Notes under the pieces: model-generated | Told to the model about the DNA's origin: nothing | Databases searched by the model: none | Seen by the model: the letters and a program-made list of their open reading frames with translations, nothing else | In this document: positions 8,562 through 17,619 of the stretch, piece by piece | Layout of the letters: each line of letters begins with the position of its first letter | Numbering within the stretch: the stretch's first letter is position 1 | From: Actinobacteria bacterium OV450 | GTDB lineage: Bacteria; Actinomycetota; Actinomycetes; Streptomycetales; Streptomycetaceae | DNA length: 64,000 bases | NCBI GenBank assembly: GCA_001298555.1 | Contig: LJCW01000390.1 | Coordinates: 62,001 to 126,000, forward strand | Reading direction: 5' to 3' | Position numbers and translations under genes: made by a program

Positions 8562-9141
8562 ACCTCACTTCTCCCTGGGGATCTTCTGTTCGCGGGCGGG
8601 GAGGGCAGGACGCCCCGCACCACTGAGACGCACGCCGGAAGTCACTCGATTCCCCAAGATCTTCATGATCAGCGTCAGGTGGGCCCCGTCCGTCCTCGAC
8701 CGGCCGGACTGACCGTTCCGCAGATGCCGTGTACAGCGACGAGCGCCACCGCCCCGCGGGCCGCCCTGAAGCATAAATGACGATTCGCCGCCCGTAGGTC
8801 CGACCGGCTCCGCAGGCCGGTCGGGGCCGAGCGCCGAGCGGGACGACGTGTGCCGCATCTCACGTGCCGTGCGGGAGGGCGTCACCGGACCGCTACAGAT
8901 CACGGGGAATCCGGACATGCCTCCTGTCCTGGCCGGTCGTTGGGGCGGGAGTTCGTTGCCGTCGGCTGAAACCTGCTGCTAACGTCCCGTCCGACCAGGG
9001 GACATGACGAGTTCGTCCTGACGCGTGGAATGCCAGTTCTCCCCCGTCTCCCCGCCTTCTCATGGCATCCAGCGCTGCATGCCGTTGCAATCGAATCCCG
9101 ACGCCTGCCCGACGTGCGGCGGCAGAACAGAGAACAACGTC
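8562..9141. other. Divergent intergenic region with a putative serC promoter
   Basis: About 580 bases lie between the divergent nucleoside kinase and serC. No open frame here looks real. TTGCCG (8956-8961), an 18-nt spacer and TAACGT (8980-8985) could be the serC promoter, which would leave a leader of about 150 nt. An in-frame extension of serC upstream of 9142 contains a CPTCGG motif but no good start, so I treat it as leader. Confidence 0.4.
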
Positions 9142-10257
9142 ATGACCAGCATCGTCATTCCGGCCGACCTCCTGCCCGCCGACGGGCGTTTCGGGGCGGG
9201 CCCCTCCAAGATCAGGCCGCAGGCGCTGGAAGCACTGGCCGGCGGCCGTGAAGTGCTCGGCACCTCCCACCGGCAGGCACCGGTCAAGTCGCTCGTCAGC
9301 CGGATCCGCGCCGGCCTCGCCGACCTGTACGACCTCCCCGACGGCTACCAGGTCGTCCTGGGCAACGGCGGAGCCACCGCCTTCTGGGACATCGCGGCCT
9401 TCGGACTGATCGCGAACCGGTCCCAGCACCTGGTCATCGGCGAGTTCTCCGCGAAGTTCGCCACCTCCGCCACCACGCCGTGGCTGGCCGGGCCCTCGGT
9501 CATCCGCGCCGAGCCCGGACTCAGCGCACAGCCGGTGGCCGAGGCCGGGGTCGACAGCTACGCGCTGATCCACAACGAGACCTCCACCGGCGTGGCCGCG
9601 TCCGTCCGGCGCGTGCCGGGAGCCGACGACGGCGCCCTCACCCTGGTCGACGGCACGTCCGCGGCGGGAGGCATGGCCGTCGACATCAGCCAGTGCGACG
9701 CCTACTACTTCGCGCCCCAGAAGAACCTCGGGTCCGAGGGCGGCCTCTGGATCGCGATCCTCTCCCCCGCGGCCGTCGAACGGGCCCACGCGGTCGCCGC
9801 CTCCGGCCGCTACATCCCGCCGTTCTTCTCCCTGCCCGTGGCCATCGACAACTCCGCGAAGGACCAGACCTACAACACCCCGGCCCTGAGCACCCTCGTC
9901 CTGCTCGCCGAGCAGCTCGACTGGATCAACGGTCAGGGCGGCATGGCCTGGGCGGCGGCACGCACCGCGGACTCCTCCTCGCGCCTCTACACCTGGGCCG
10001 AGAAGTCCCCCCTCGCCACTCCTTTCGTCACCGACCCCGGGCTGCGCTCGCCCGTGGTCGCCACCATCGACTTCGACGACCGGATCGACGCCGGGGCCCT
10101 GGCGAAGGTCCTGCGGGCGAACGGCATCGTCGACACCGAGCCGTACCGCAAGCTGGGCCGCAACCAGCTGCGCGTGGCCTGCTACCCGTCCGTCGAGCCG
10201 GCCGACGTGGAAGCCCTGACCGCCTGCATCGACCACGTCGCCGGCCGCCTCGCCTGA
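9142..10257 (+). CDS. serC: Phosphoserine aminotransferase
   Basis: The 371-residue PLP enzyme converts 3-phosphohydroxypyruvate and glutamate to O-phosphoserine and 2-oxoglutarate in serine synthesis; SerC can also act in vitamin B6 synthesis. It opens with the conserved FGAGPSKIRP and LGTSHRQAPVK, has GNGGATAFWD, and carries the Schiff-base lysine in FAPQKNLGSEGG. The ending NGIVDTEPYRKLGRNQLRVA is typical of the actinobacterial form. The ATG at 9142 is chosen because the family begins there; its ribosome-binding site (AGAGAAC) is weak. A GC-rich hairpin follows the stop. Confidence 0.95.
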   Translation: MTSIVIPADLLPADGRFGAGPSKIRPQALEALAGGREVLGTSHRQAPVKSLVSRIRAGLADLYDLPDGYQVVLGNGGATAFWDIAAFGLIANRSQHLVIGEFSAKFATSATTPWLAGPSVIRAEPGLSAQPVAEAGVDSYALIHNETSTGVAASVRRVPGADDGALTLVDGTSAAGGMAVDISQCDAYYFAPQKNLGSEGGLWIAILSPAAVERAHAVAASGRYIPPFFSLPVAIDNSAKDQTYNTPALSTLVLLAEQLDWINGQGGMAWAAARTADSSSRLYTWAEKSPLATPFVTDPGLRSPVVATIDFDDRIDAGALAKVLRANGIVDTEPYRKLGRNQLRVACYPSVEPADVEALTACIDHVAGRLA

Positions 10258-10269
10258 CACCGGCCCCGG

Positions 10270-10304
10270 GCGGCCCCACCCGGCGCACACCGGGGTGGGG
10301 CCGG
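10270..10304 (+). terminator. Terminator-like hairpin after serC
   Basis: A GC-rich stem (GGCCCCACCCGG against CCGGGGTGGGGCC, with one bulged base) lies just past the serC stop codon. No T-tract follows. Confidence 0.65.
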
Positions 10305-10452
10305 CTGCGGCCTCCGCCGAGCCCCTGGTCAGGACTCGGCCCGCATGCCCCTGGTCCATACGGGGCGGTGACCGTCGGGATAGTCTCCGGTGGCCGCCGC
10401 GGGTCCCGTCGGACCCGGGCGGATGGTCGGCACGGGGTCGTGGGGGTAGGTC

Positions 10453-13128
10453 GTGCGGGGGCGGTACGCGGAGCGGGAGCGGATCGAGCAGTTGCTCGCG
10501 GACGCCCGCCGGGGGGCAAGTGGTGTCCTGCTGGTGCACGGCGAGGCCGGGATCGGGAAGACCGCGCTGCTCGACCATGCCGCCGACCGGGCGCACGGTG
10601 TGCGGGTGTTGCGGGTCGAGGGCATCGAGTCGGAGATGGAGATGGCCTTCGGCGGGCTGCACCAGCTCTTCCTGCCGGTGATGGACCTGGTCGACGCGTT
10701 GCCGGGGCCGCAGGCGGCGGCGTTGCGGTCGGTGTTCGGCCTGAGCGGTGAAGGGGTGCGCGACCGCTTCGTCGTCGGGCTCGCGGTGCTCTCGCTCCTG
10801 TCGGAGGCTGCGGCCGCCGGTCCCCTGCTGTGCCTGGTCGACGACGCGCAGTGGCTCGACCAGCCGTCGGTGGACATGCTGACCTTCGCCGCGCGCCGCC
10901 TGCGGGCGGAGGGCGTGGTGATGCTGTTCGCGGTCCGCGACGGGGCGCCCGGCGCCGCGGTGAAGGGGCTGCCCCGGCTGCTGGTCGAGGGCCTGGACCG
11001 GGCGGCTGCCGCCGAGTTGGTGCCGGACCTGCCGCCGTACGTGGTGGACCGCGTCGTCGAGGAGGCCCGCGGCAACCCGCTGGCCCTGATCGAACTTTCC
11101 GCCGCGCTCACCCCGGCCCAACGGGCCGGACGGCTCGGCCCGTCCGCGCTGCCCGAAGCGGCCGCCGGGCTGCCGAGCCGGCTCCAGGACGGCTTCCTGG
11201 AACAGGTCCGGCGGCTTCCCGAGGCCACCCGGGCGGTGCTGCTGGTGGCCGCCGCCGACGACACGGGGGACCTCACGGTGGTGCTGCGCGCGTCGGGCCG
11301 GCTCGGAGCCACGGTCGAGGATCTGGAGCCGGCCGAGCGCGCCGGGTTCGTCCTGCTCTCCGGTGAGGTGCTGCGGTTCCGGCACCCCCTGGTGCGGTAC
11401 GCCGCGTACCGGGGCGCCCCGCTCGCCCGGCGGATCGCCGCGCACCGGGCACTGGCCGGGGCGCTGGGCGGGGCCGGCCATGCGCACCGGCGGGCCTGGC
11501 ACCTGGCCGCCGCGTCGACGGGTCCGGACGAGGGGGTCGCCGAGGAGCTGGAACGTGTCGCCGAGTGGGCCGACAGCCGCCAGGCGATGGCGTCCGCGTC
11601 CGCCGCGTACGAGCGTGCCGCCCAGCTCACCGCGGATCCGCGGGCGCGGGCGCGGCGGCTGGTCTCGGCAGCGCAGCGGGCCGCCGATGCCGGGCAGGAC
11701 GAGCGGTGTGGCGCACTGGCCGACCGGGTGCCGCAGCCGCTGGAGGACCCGGGCGTCGCGGCGAACTTCGCGCGTGCCCGGGCCGTGGTCGAGCTCGGCT
11801 ACCGCAGGCCGGCGACGGCGGCCCGGATCCTGGTCGACAGCGCGGACCTGACGGGCGCCGAGCGACCGGACACGGTGGCGTCGCTGCTGACCGATGCGGT
11901 CCACGCGGCGTTCTGCGCCGGGGACGCGGCGCTGATCGAGGAGGTCGCCCTCCGCTCCCCCGCCGTGCCCGTGCTGGCCGTACCGGCAAGGCTGTTCGGC
12001 GGTGACGTGCCCGGTGGACTGGAGGCGGTCCGCGCACTCGCGGACGCCCCGGCCGACGGTGTGACGGCCCGTCTGATGAGCGGCATTTACCTGCAGTTGA
12101 CGGGTGATCACCGAGCAGCCCGGGAGGCTGCCGCGGGAGTCGTCGCGCACTGCCGCGACCAGGGCGTCAGCGGATGGCTGCCCACCGCGCTGCACCTCCA
12201 GGTCCAGACGGAGCTCTCCCTGGGCCGCCATGACGAGGCGTCGGCACGGGCCGTCGAGGCGCTCCGGCTGGCCGAGTACTACGACCTGGCCCACCGGGCC
12301 GCCCACCTGCGTGCCGCCCTGGCGATGCCGGCCGCCGTCCGGGGCGAGGAGGAGCGGGTCCGTGAGCTGACCGGTGAAGCGCTGGAGTACACCCGGCCGC
12401 GCGGGGTGGGGCGGGGCACGGCGGACGCCCTGTGGGCCCGGGGGGCTCTCGAACTCGGCCTCGGCCGGGCGGATGCGGCGTTGGAGCGGTTGGAGGCGGC
12501 CCGCACGGAGGTGGCCCACCCGCTGCTCTGCCTGCCGCTGCTGCCGGATCTGATCGAGGCCGCGGTGCGGGCCGGCCGCCCGGAGCGCGCTTCGGACGCG
12601 GCCCGGTTGCTCGGGGAGTGGGCCGGGGCGCTGGGACAGGACGCCCTCGCCGCGTCGGCCCGCCGCTGCCTGGCGCTGACCGGCCCGGACGGCGAGGCCG
12701 AGGCCCACTTCGTCGCGGCGCTGGCCCTGCACCGGGGCGGCAGCGGCTTCGACCTGGCCCGTACGGCGCTGCTGTACGGGGAGTGGCTGCGTCGCCTGCG
12801 GCGCCAGATCGACGCCCGGGCCCCGTTGCGCGCCGCTCTCGACGGTTTCGAACGGCTGGGTGCCCGGCCCTGGGCCGACCGGGCCCGGACGGAACTCGGC
12901 GCTGCGGGTGGGCAGACCGGGCTGACGGCTCGCGAGGACGGGCCGATCAGCGTGCTGAGCCCGCAGGAGCGCGAGGTGGTCCGGCTGGCGGCGGCCGGTG
13001 CCAGCAACCGGGAGATCGGCGCCCAGTTGTTCCTGAGCCCGCGCACGGTCGGACACCACCTCTACCGCGCCTTTCCGAAACTGGGCGTGAGTTCCCGCAC
13101 CGAGCTCGCCGGCCTGCTGGCCTCATGA
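10453..13128 (+). CDS. LAL-type LuxR family transcriptional regulator with AAA ATPase domain
   Basis: The 891-residue protein starts with an AAA-type ATPase domain: Walker A HGEAGIGKTALLDHA (about residues 30-44) and Walker B LLCLVDDAQWLD near residue 130. A long helical TPR-like middle follows, then a C-terminal LuxR helix-turn-helix (LSPQEREVVRLAAAGASNREIG, then SPRTVGHHLYRAF). Large LuxR regulators of this kind activate secondary-metabolite or carbon-use genes. No biosynthetic cluster is adjacent, so the target is unclear; serC lies upstream and the DHFR-GNAT fusion is convergent. The GTG at 10453 follows a GGGGG sequence. Confidence 0.92.
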   Translation: MRGRYAERERIEQLLADARRGASGVLLVHGEAGIGKTALLDHAADRAHGVRVLRVEGIESEMEMAFGGLHQLFLPVMDLVDALPGPQAAALRSVFGLSGEGVRDRFVVGLAVLSLLSEAAAAGPLLCLVDDAQWLDQPSVDMLTFAARRLRAEGVVMLFAVRDGAPGAAVKGLPRLLVEGLDRAAAAELVPDLPPYVVDRVVEEARGNPLALIELSAALTPAQRAGRLGPSALPEAAAGLPSRLQDGFLEQVRRLPEATRAVLLVAAADDTGDLTVVLRASGRLGATVEDLEPAERAGFVLLSGEVLRFRHPLVRYAAYRGAPLARRIAAHRALAGALGGAGHAHRRAWHLAAASTGPDEGVAEELERVAEWADSRQAMASASAAYERAAQLTADPRARARRLVSAAQRAADAGQDERCGALADRVPQPLEDPGVAANFARARAVVELGYRRPATAARILVDSADLTGAERPDTVASLLTDAVHAAFCAGDAALIEEVALRSPAVPVLAVPARLFGGDVPGGLEAVRALADAPADGVTARLMSGIYLQLTGDHRAAREAAAGVVAHCRDQGVSGWLPTALHLQVQTELSLGRHDEASARAVEALRLAEYYDLAHRAAHLRAALAMPAAVRGEEERVRELTGEALEYTRPRGVGRGTADALWARGALELGLGRADAALERLEAARTEVAHPLLCLPLLPDLIEAAVRAGRPERASDAARLLGEWAGALGQDALAASARRCLALTGPDGEAEAHFVAALALHRGGSGFDLARTALLYGEWLRRLRRQIDARAPLRAALDGFERLGARPWADRARTELGAAGGQTGLTAREDGPISVLSPQEREVVRLAAAGASNREIGAQLFLSPRTVGHHLYRAFPKLGVSSRTELAGLLAS

Positions 13129-13147
13129 GGCGGCCGGCCTCATGAGG
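13119..13147. repeat. Direct repeat of a palindrome spanning two convergent stop codons
   Basis: GGCCTCATGAGG occurs at 13119-13130 and again at 13136-13147. The core CCTCATGAGG is a 10-bp palindrome. The first copy holds the TGA of the LAL gene. The second holds the stop codon of the opposite DHFR-GNAT gene. Confidence 0.8.
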
Positions 13148-14681
13148 ACGGGCCCGGCTCCGGCGCCGACCAGATCAGCCGGGTCTGCGTGGTCCGGTAG
13201 CCGGCCCGGGCGAACGCGGCGGCCATCGGCGCGTTGTCGGTGTCGGTGGTGGCGGTGATCAGCTCGGCCCCCGCCTCCACCTGCACGCGGGTGATCTCGG
13301 CCAGCACGTCATCGACGTAACCCTGTCCGCGCAGCTCGGGGACGACGCCCAGGTAGCCGACGTTGCGGCTGTACGGCGTCGCCGAGGGCAGGGCCAGCCC
13401 GGCGACCCGGCCGTCGGGGGTGCGGGCGATGCGCCACCAGGAGCGTTCACCGGGGCAGTCGAGGTAGAAGTCGACCTCCTCCCGGGCGGTGGCTTCCGCT
13501 CCCATGACCGCCAGGTTCCGGCGCGTCTCCCCGTCCAGGCTGCCCACCGCGATCCTCCGGAAGACGTCGAGGAACTCCTCGTCCGTACCCTCGGTGAAGA
13601 CGAGGCGCCCGCCGGAGGCGGGGACTCCGGCCTCGGGAGTCCATTCCAGACGGAGCCGTTCGACCACGTCGGTCAGTCCGGCCGCCAGGGCGGCGTCCCG
13701 CCGCCAGTCCGCGGCCGCGACCGTGGCGGGGTCGTCCCGCCAGCCCTTCGGGAGGGTCAGGTTGTACAGCGGGGCCTTGGCCGCCCCCTGCTCGGCGAAG
13801 GCCCGCAGGCCCGCGCGGATCAGCCGGGCCCCGAGCGCCGCGCGGTCGGCGACCGAGGGGTCGACGTACAGGCAGTCCAGCGCGACCGGGTGCTCGCTGG
13901 TGGCCCGGCCCCACCACAGGGCCCGGGCCACCACCCGGCCGTCCTGCTCGGCGATCCAGGTCCACTCCGGGCGGTACATGCCCTGCGCGAGTTCCCCGAG
14001 GTACCGGTCGGCGGGGATCCAGCCGACCGGCTCGTCGACCGTCACGGCGGTGACGCGTTCGAGGTCGGCGCCGGTGGTGGGGCGGATCAGCACCGGGGTG
14101 CCCGTCTCCTTCGCATACGTGGTGAGGGCCGCGCCGGTGCTGAAGACCCGGGAGTCGGTCAGCCTGAAGGAGTCCGGGCGGAACGGGGCGTCGAAGAGCG
14201 GTATGCCGGAGCCGATGACGACCGGGTAACGCTTTATCACCAACTCGTCTATCTCCTCCATCAGTTGCCCGGCGAGGCCGGCCCCGCCGCACAGCCAGAC
14301 GCCCTCGCCTTCCTGGCCCTTGAGGTCGCGGACGAACTCCACCGGGTCCGTGCCGACGACCTCCACGGCGGGGTCGAGCGGGGCGAGGGCGCGGGAGAAG
14401 ACGTACTGCTTCAGGTGCGGATAGGGGCTGGTGACCCCGGCGGCGAGACCGTGCTCGTAGGTGGCACGGCCCATCAGTACGGTGTCGAACCACCTGTTGG
14501 GGACTCCGTCGAGGCCCAACGGCCCCCGGCTGTGGGCCGGGATCGTCTCGGGGTATTCCGCCACCGGCGCGGCGGCGAGGTCGCCCTCGAAGGGGAAGAG
14601 GTCGAACCGGTCGAACCGGCCGTCGGGGCCGGCGATGAATCCGTCGAGGGTGCTGGCGACGTAATAGGTGAGCTTGCGCAC
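13140..14681 (-). CDS. Fusion of RibD/DHFR-like reductase and GNAT acetyltransferase domains
   Basis: The protein has 513 residues in one unbroken frame. Residues 1 to about 190 form a RibD-C/DHFR-like domain (RKLTYYVASTLDGFIAGPDG, VLMGRATYEHG, GVWLCGGAGLAGQLMEEIDE). From about 195 an acetyltransferase half follows: LIRPTTGADLERV, a middle region, and a C-terminal GNAT core with the acetyl-CoA loop YLGVVPELRGQGYVDDVL and a final AFARAGYRTT. Each half is full length for its family and both are normally separate genes. The fusion is real at the sequence level unless an assembly error joined two frames. Combined function is unknown; modification of a small molecule or antibiotic is possible but unproven. 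GTG at 14681 follows AGGA. Confidence 0.85.
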   Translation of the reverse strand: MRKLTYYVASTLDGFIAGPDGRFDRFDLFPFEGDLAAAPVAEYPETIPAHSRGPLGLDGVPNRWFDTVLMGRATYEHGLAAGVTSPYPHLKQYVFSRALAPLDPAVEVVGTDPVEFVRDLKGQEGEGVWLCGGAGLAGQLMEEIDELVIKRYPVVIGSGIPLFDAPFRPDSFRLTDSRVFSTGAALTTYAKETGTPVLIRPTTGADLERVTAVTVDEPVGWIPADRYLGELAQGMYRPEWTWIAEQDGRVVARALWWGRATSEHPVALDCLYVDPSVADRAALGARLIRAGLRAFAEQGAAKAPLYNLTLPKGWRDDPATVAAADWRRDAALAAGLTDVVERLRLEWTPEAGVPASGGRLVFTEGTDEEFLDVFRRIAVGSLDGETRRNLAVMGAEATAREEVDFYLDCPGERSWWRIARTPDGRVAGLALPSATPYSRNVGYLGVVPELRGQGYVDDVLAEITRVQVEAGAELITATTDTDNAPMAAAFARAGYRTTQTRLIWSAPEPGPSS

Positions 14682-15081
14682 ACGTCCTGCTTTCGTCGGT
14701 GGGTGCTCGGTGCTTGCCGTGTGGTGCTTGGTGACGTCACTGACGCTATGGCGGCGGCCCTGCGGCAGGCATCAGTCGTCCCGACGTAACGTGAGCGGGC
14801 TCCGGGGCGCCGGGGACGGCCGGCATCGGACGGGCCGGACGGGCAGCGGGGCGGAATCCCGCCCACCCGGGGGCGGCTGGTCCTCGCAGGGGGCTGCGGG
14901 GACCTGCCCCCGGACCACCGGCAGGGCCGAGTGGCCCAGTCCCGGGTGCCGGGGCCGTGGTGGACGGCCACAGTGGGCGCGGAGGGGAAAAGGCGGGCGC
15001 GGGCGGTGCCGCGCACGCGGGACGGCGCGGGCCGCGCCGTGCGGGCCCGCGGCCGGGAAACGGGAGAACGGGAGCACGGCG
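14682..15081. other. Divergent promoter region with GTGACGTCAC palindrome
   Basis: 400 bases separate the divergent DHFR-GNAT fusion and the gnd operon. The only distinct element is GTGACGTCAC at 14731-14740, a perfect 10-bp palindrome about 50 nt upstream of the leftward gene, which could be an operator. No credible gene is present. Confidence 0.4.
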
Positions 15082-16125
15082 ATGGCATCGGACGCGCCCA
15101 TGCAGCTCGGAATGGTCGGACTCGGCCGGATGGGTGCCAACCTGGTGCGCCGGCTCATGCAGGACGGACACCGGTGCGTCGTCAACGACGTCGGCCCCGA
15201 CGCCGTACGGGCATTGGAGCGGGAGGGCGCGACACCGGCGTTCTCGCTGGAGGAGCTCGTCGAGCGGCTGGAACGGCCCCGCGCCGTGTGGCTCATGGTG
15301 CCGGCGGGCGTGGTCCAGGAGACCCTGGACCGGCTGGTCGGTCTCCTGGAGCCCGGCGACACGGTCATCGACGGCGGCAACTCCTACTACCGGGACGACA
15401 TCACCCGGTCCCGGGCCCTCGCCGGGCACGGCATCCACTACGTCGACTGCGGCACGTCGGGCGGGGTCTGGGGCCTGGAACGCGGCTACTGCCTCATGAT
15501 CGGCGGCGAGCGGGAGCCCGTGGAACGGCTCGCCCCCGTCTTCCGCACCATCGCGCCCGGCTCCGGCAGCGCCGAGCCCACCCCCGGCCGCACCCGGACC
15601 GGGGGCACCGCGCCGCAGGGCTACCTCCACTGCGGCCCCAGCGGCGCCGGTCACTTCGTGAAGATGGTCCACAACGGCGTGGAGTACGGGATGATGGCCG
15701 CCATCGCCGAGGGTCTCGCCATCATCGAGCACGCCGACGCGGGCCTGCGCCCGCGTACCGCCGACGCGGAGACCGCTCCGCTGTCCGATCCCGAGGCCTA
15801 CGGGTACGAGATCGACGTGGCGGAAGTCGCCGAGGTGTGGCGCCGCGGGTCGGTCGTCGGCTCGTGGCTGGTCGACCTCACCGCCGACGCCCTGGCCCGC
15901 TCCCCGCAACTGGACGACTTCACGGGCCGCGTCTCCGACTCCGGGGAAGGCCGCTGGACGGTGCTGGCTGCCATCGAGGAGAGCGTGCCCGCACCGGTGA
16001 TCAGCGCCGCCCTCTACCAGCGCTACGAGTCCAGGGGGCTCGGCGCGTTCACCGACAAGGTGCTGTCCGCCATGCGCAGCGAGTTCGGCGGCCATGCCGA
16101 GAAGCGCCCCGGCGCGGACGCGTGA
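15082..16125 (+). CDS. gnd: 6-phosphogluconate dehydrogenase (decarboxylating, short type)
   Basis: The enzyme oxidises 6-phosphogluconate to ribulose 5-phosphate and CO2 with reduction of NAD(P). The 347-residue protein has the Rossmann motif MVGLGRMGANLVRRL near residue 10, IDGGNSYYRDD, and the catalytic KMVHNGVEYGMM segment. This short form is the GntZ/YqeC-like type rather than the 470-residue dimeric form. An insertion-like GRTRTGGTAPQG stretch precedes GYLHCGPSGAGH. The ATG at 15082 follows GGGAG. It is the first gene of an operon and its stop is coupled to zwf. Confidence 0.92.
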   Translation: MASDAPMQLGMVGLGRMGANLVRRLMQDGHRCVVNDVGPDAVRALEREGATPAFSLEELVERLERPRAVWLMVPAGVVQETLDRLVGLLEPGDTVIDGGNSYYRDDITRSRALAGHGIHYVDCGTSGGVWGLERGYCLMIGGEREPVERLAPVFRTIAPGSGSAEPTPGRTRTGGTAPQGYLHCGPSGAGHFVKMVHNGVEYGMMAAIAEGLAIIEHADAGLRPRTADAETAPLSDPEAYGYEIDVAEVAEVWRRGSVVGSWLVDLTADALARSPQLDDFTGRVSDSGEGRWTVLAAIEESVPAPVISAALYQRYESRGLGAFTDKVLSAMRSEFGGHAEKRPGADA

Positions 16126-16136
16126 GGGGGCCCTCC

Positions 16137-17615
16137 GTGGACAGGGACCCCGCCGCCTGCCGGCCCGGGCCGCGCCCCGCGGACCACGTCGTCGTGCTCT
16201 TCGGCGCGACGGGTGACCTGGCCAGGCGCAAACTGCTGCCGGGTCTCTTCCACCTCGCCAAGGCGGGTCTCCTGCCGCAGCGCTACCGCATCGTCGGCTC
16301 GGCCCCGACGGCCGAGGCCCTGAGCGACGAGCAGTTCCGCGCCCACGCCCGCCAGGCCGTGGCGGAGTTCGGCCGCTCGCGACCCGACGGCCCCGCGTGG
16401 CAGGAGTTCGAGGCCGCCCTGTCCTTCGGCGCGGCCGACACGGACGCGACCGAGCCTCTGGAGAGGGCGGTGGGCGAGGCCGAGCGGGCCGTCGGCGGCG
16501 CTCCGCGGCGGCTGTTCCACCTCGCCGTCCCGCCCGTGGCGTTCACCTCCGTCATCGAACTGCTCGGGGCCACGGGGCTGGCCCGGGACGCGCGTGTCAT
16601 CGTCGAGAAGCCCTTCGGGACGGACCTCGCGTCCGCCCGCGCCCTCAACGCGGCCGTCCACGCCGTCTTCGACGAGTCCCGGGTGTTCCGCATCGACCAC
16701 TTCCTCGGCAAGGAGGCGGTGGACAACATCCTCGCCCTGCGGTTCGCGAACGGTCTCTTCGAGCCGCTGTGGAACCGCGAGCACATCAGCCACGTGCAGA
16801 TCGACGTACCCGAACAGATCGACATCCAGGGCCGCGCCCATTTCTTCGAGGGCACCGGAACCTTCCGCGACATGGTCGTCACGCACCTGTTCCAGCTGCT
16901 CGGATTCGTCGCGATGGAACCGCCGGTCTCCCTCGAAGCGCAGTCGCTGCGGGACGAGCAGGTCAAGGTCTTCCGCAGCATGCGGCCCCTGGACCCCGCC
17001 CACGTCGTGCGCGGCCAGTACATCGGCTACCGCGCCGAGCCGGGGGTCGATCCGGCCTCCGACACCGAGACCTTCGTCGCGCTGCGCGTCGACATCGACA
17101 ACTGGCGCTGGGCCGGCGTGCCCTTCCACCTGCGCTCCGGCAAGGCGCTGGCCGAGAGCCGGCACGTCGTCACCCTCGGCCTGCGCGAGCCCGTGCTGGG
17201 CATGTTCCCCCTGGACGCCCGGGAGGCGGCCGACGGCCGTGCCAACGCACTCGTCATCGACTTCGCCGACCCCGGCTCCATCACCGCCCGCTTCCTCGCC
17301 AAGGAGCCCGGCCCCACCATGCAGCTCGCCCAGGCCGACATGGTCTTCAACTACCGCAGCTCCTTCACCACCGAGAACTCCCTGGAGGCGTACGAGCACC
17401 TCATCCTCCAGGCCATGCTCGGCGACCAGTCCCTCTTCACCCGCTCCGACGGCATCGAACGCCTGTGGGAGGTCTCCGCGCCGCTCCTGGACGCGCCTCC
17501 ACCCGTCGTCCCGTACGCCCCCGGGTCCTGGGGGCCCGAGGCCATCGCCTCCCTCGTCTCCCCCCACCGGTGGCACCTGCCCGAACGGCACCGGCCCGGC
17601 GCGGGCGGTGAGTGA
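16137..17615 (+). CDS. zwf: Glucose-6-phosphate dehydrogenase
   Basis: It converts glucose 6-phosphate to 6-phosphogluconolactone and makes NADPH. The nucleotide-binding motif FGATGDLARRKLLPGLF is at the N-terminus. The active-site signature RIDHFLGKEAVDN with its catalytic histidine and lysine is central, and VEKPFGTDLASA precedes it. I place the start at the GTG at 16137, with AGGGGG 5-6 nt upstream; a GTG at 16122, overlapping the gnd stop, would add five residues. The product of gnd uses the downstream metabolite, so the pair runs the oxidative pentose phosphate branch. A lactonase gene is missing from the operon. Confidence 0.95.
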   Translation: MDRDPAACRPGPRPADHVVVLFGATGDLARRKLLPGLFHLAKAGLLPQRYRIVGSAPTAEALSDEQFRAHARQAVAEFGRSRPDGPAWQEFEAALSFGAADTDATEPLERAVGEAERAVGGAPRRLFHLAVPPVAFTSVIELLGATGLARDARVIVEKPFGTDLASARALNAAVHAVFDESRVFRIDHFLGKEAVDNILALRFANGLFEPLWNREHISHVQIDVPEQIDIQGRAHFFEGTGTFRDMVVTHLFQLLGFVAMEPPVSLEAQSLRDEQVKVFRSMRPLDPAHVVRGQYIGYRAEPGVDPASDTETFVALRVDIDNWRWAGVPFHLRSGKALAESRHVVTLGLREPVLGMFPLDAREAADGRANALVIDFADPGSITARFLAKEPGPTMQLAQADMVFNYRSSFTTENSLEAYEHLILQAMLGDQSLFTRSDGIERLWEVSAPLLDAPPPVVPYAPGSWGPEAIASLVSPHRWHLPERHRPGAGGE

Positions 17616-17619
17616 CGGC

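Noticed and set aside
9025..9141. N-terminal extension of serC with a CPTCGG motif
   Set aside because: The family begins at the ATG at 9142. The extension has no ribosome-binding site and would add an unknown segment to a conserved enzyme.
8893..13059. Very long open frame on the minus strand, antisense to serC and the LAL gene
   Set aside because: It is a GC-rich shadow frame, full of Arg, Gly, Pro and His with no domain. The opposite strand holds two well-recognised genes.
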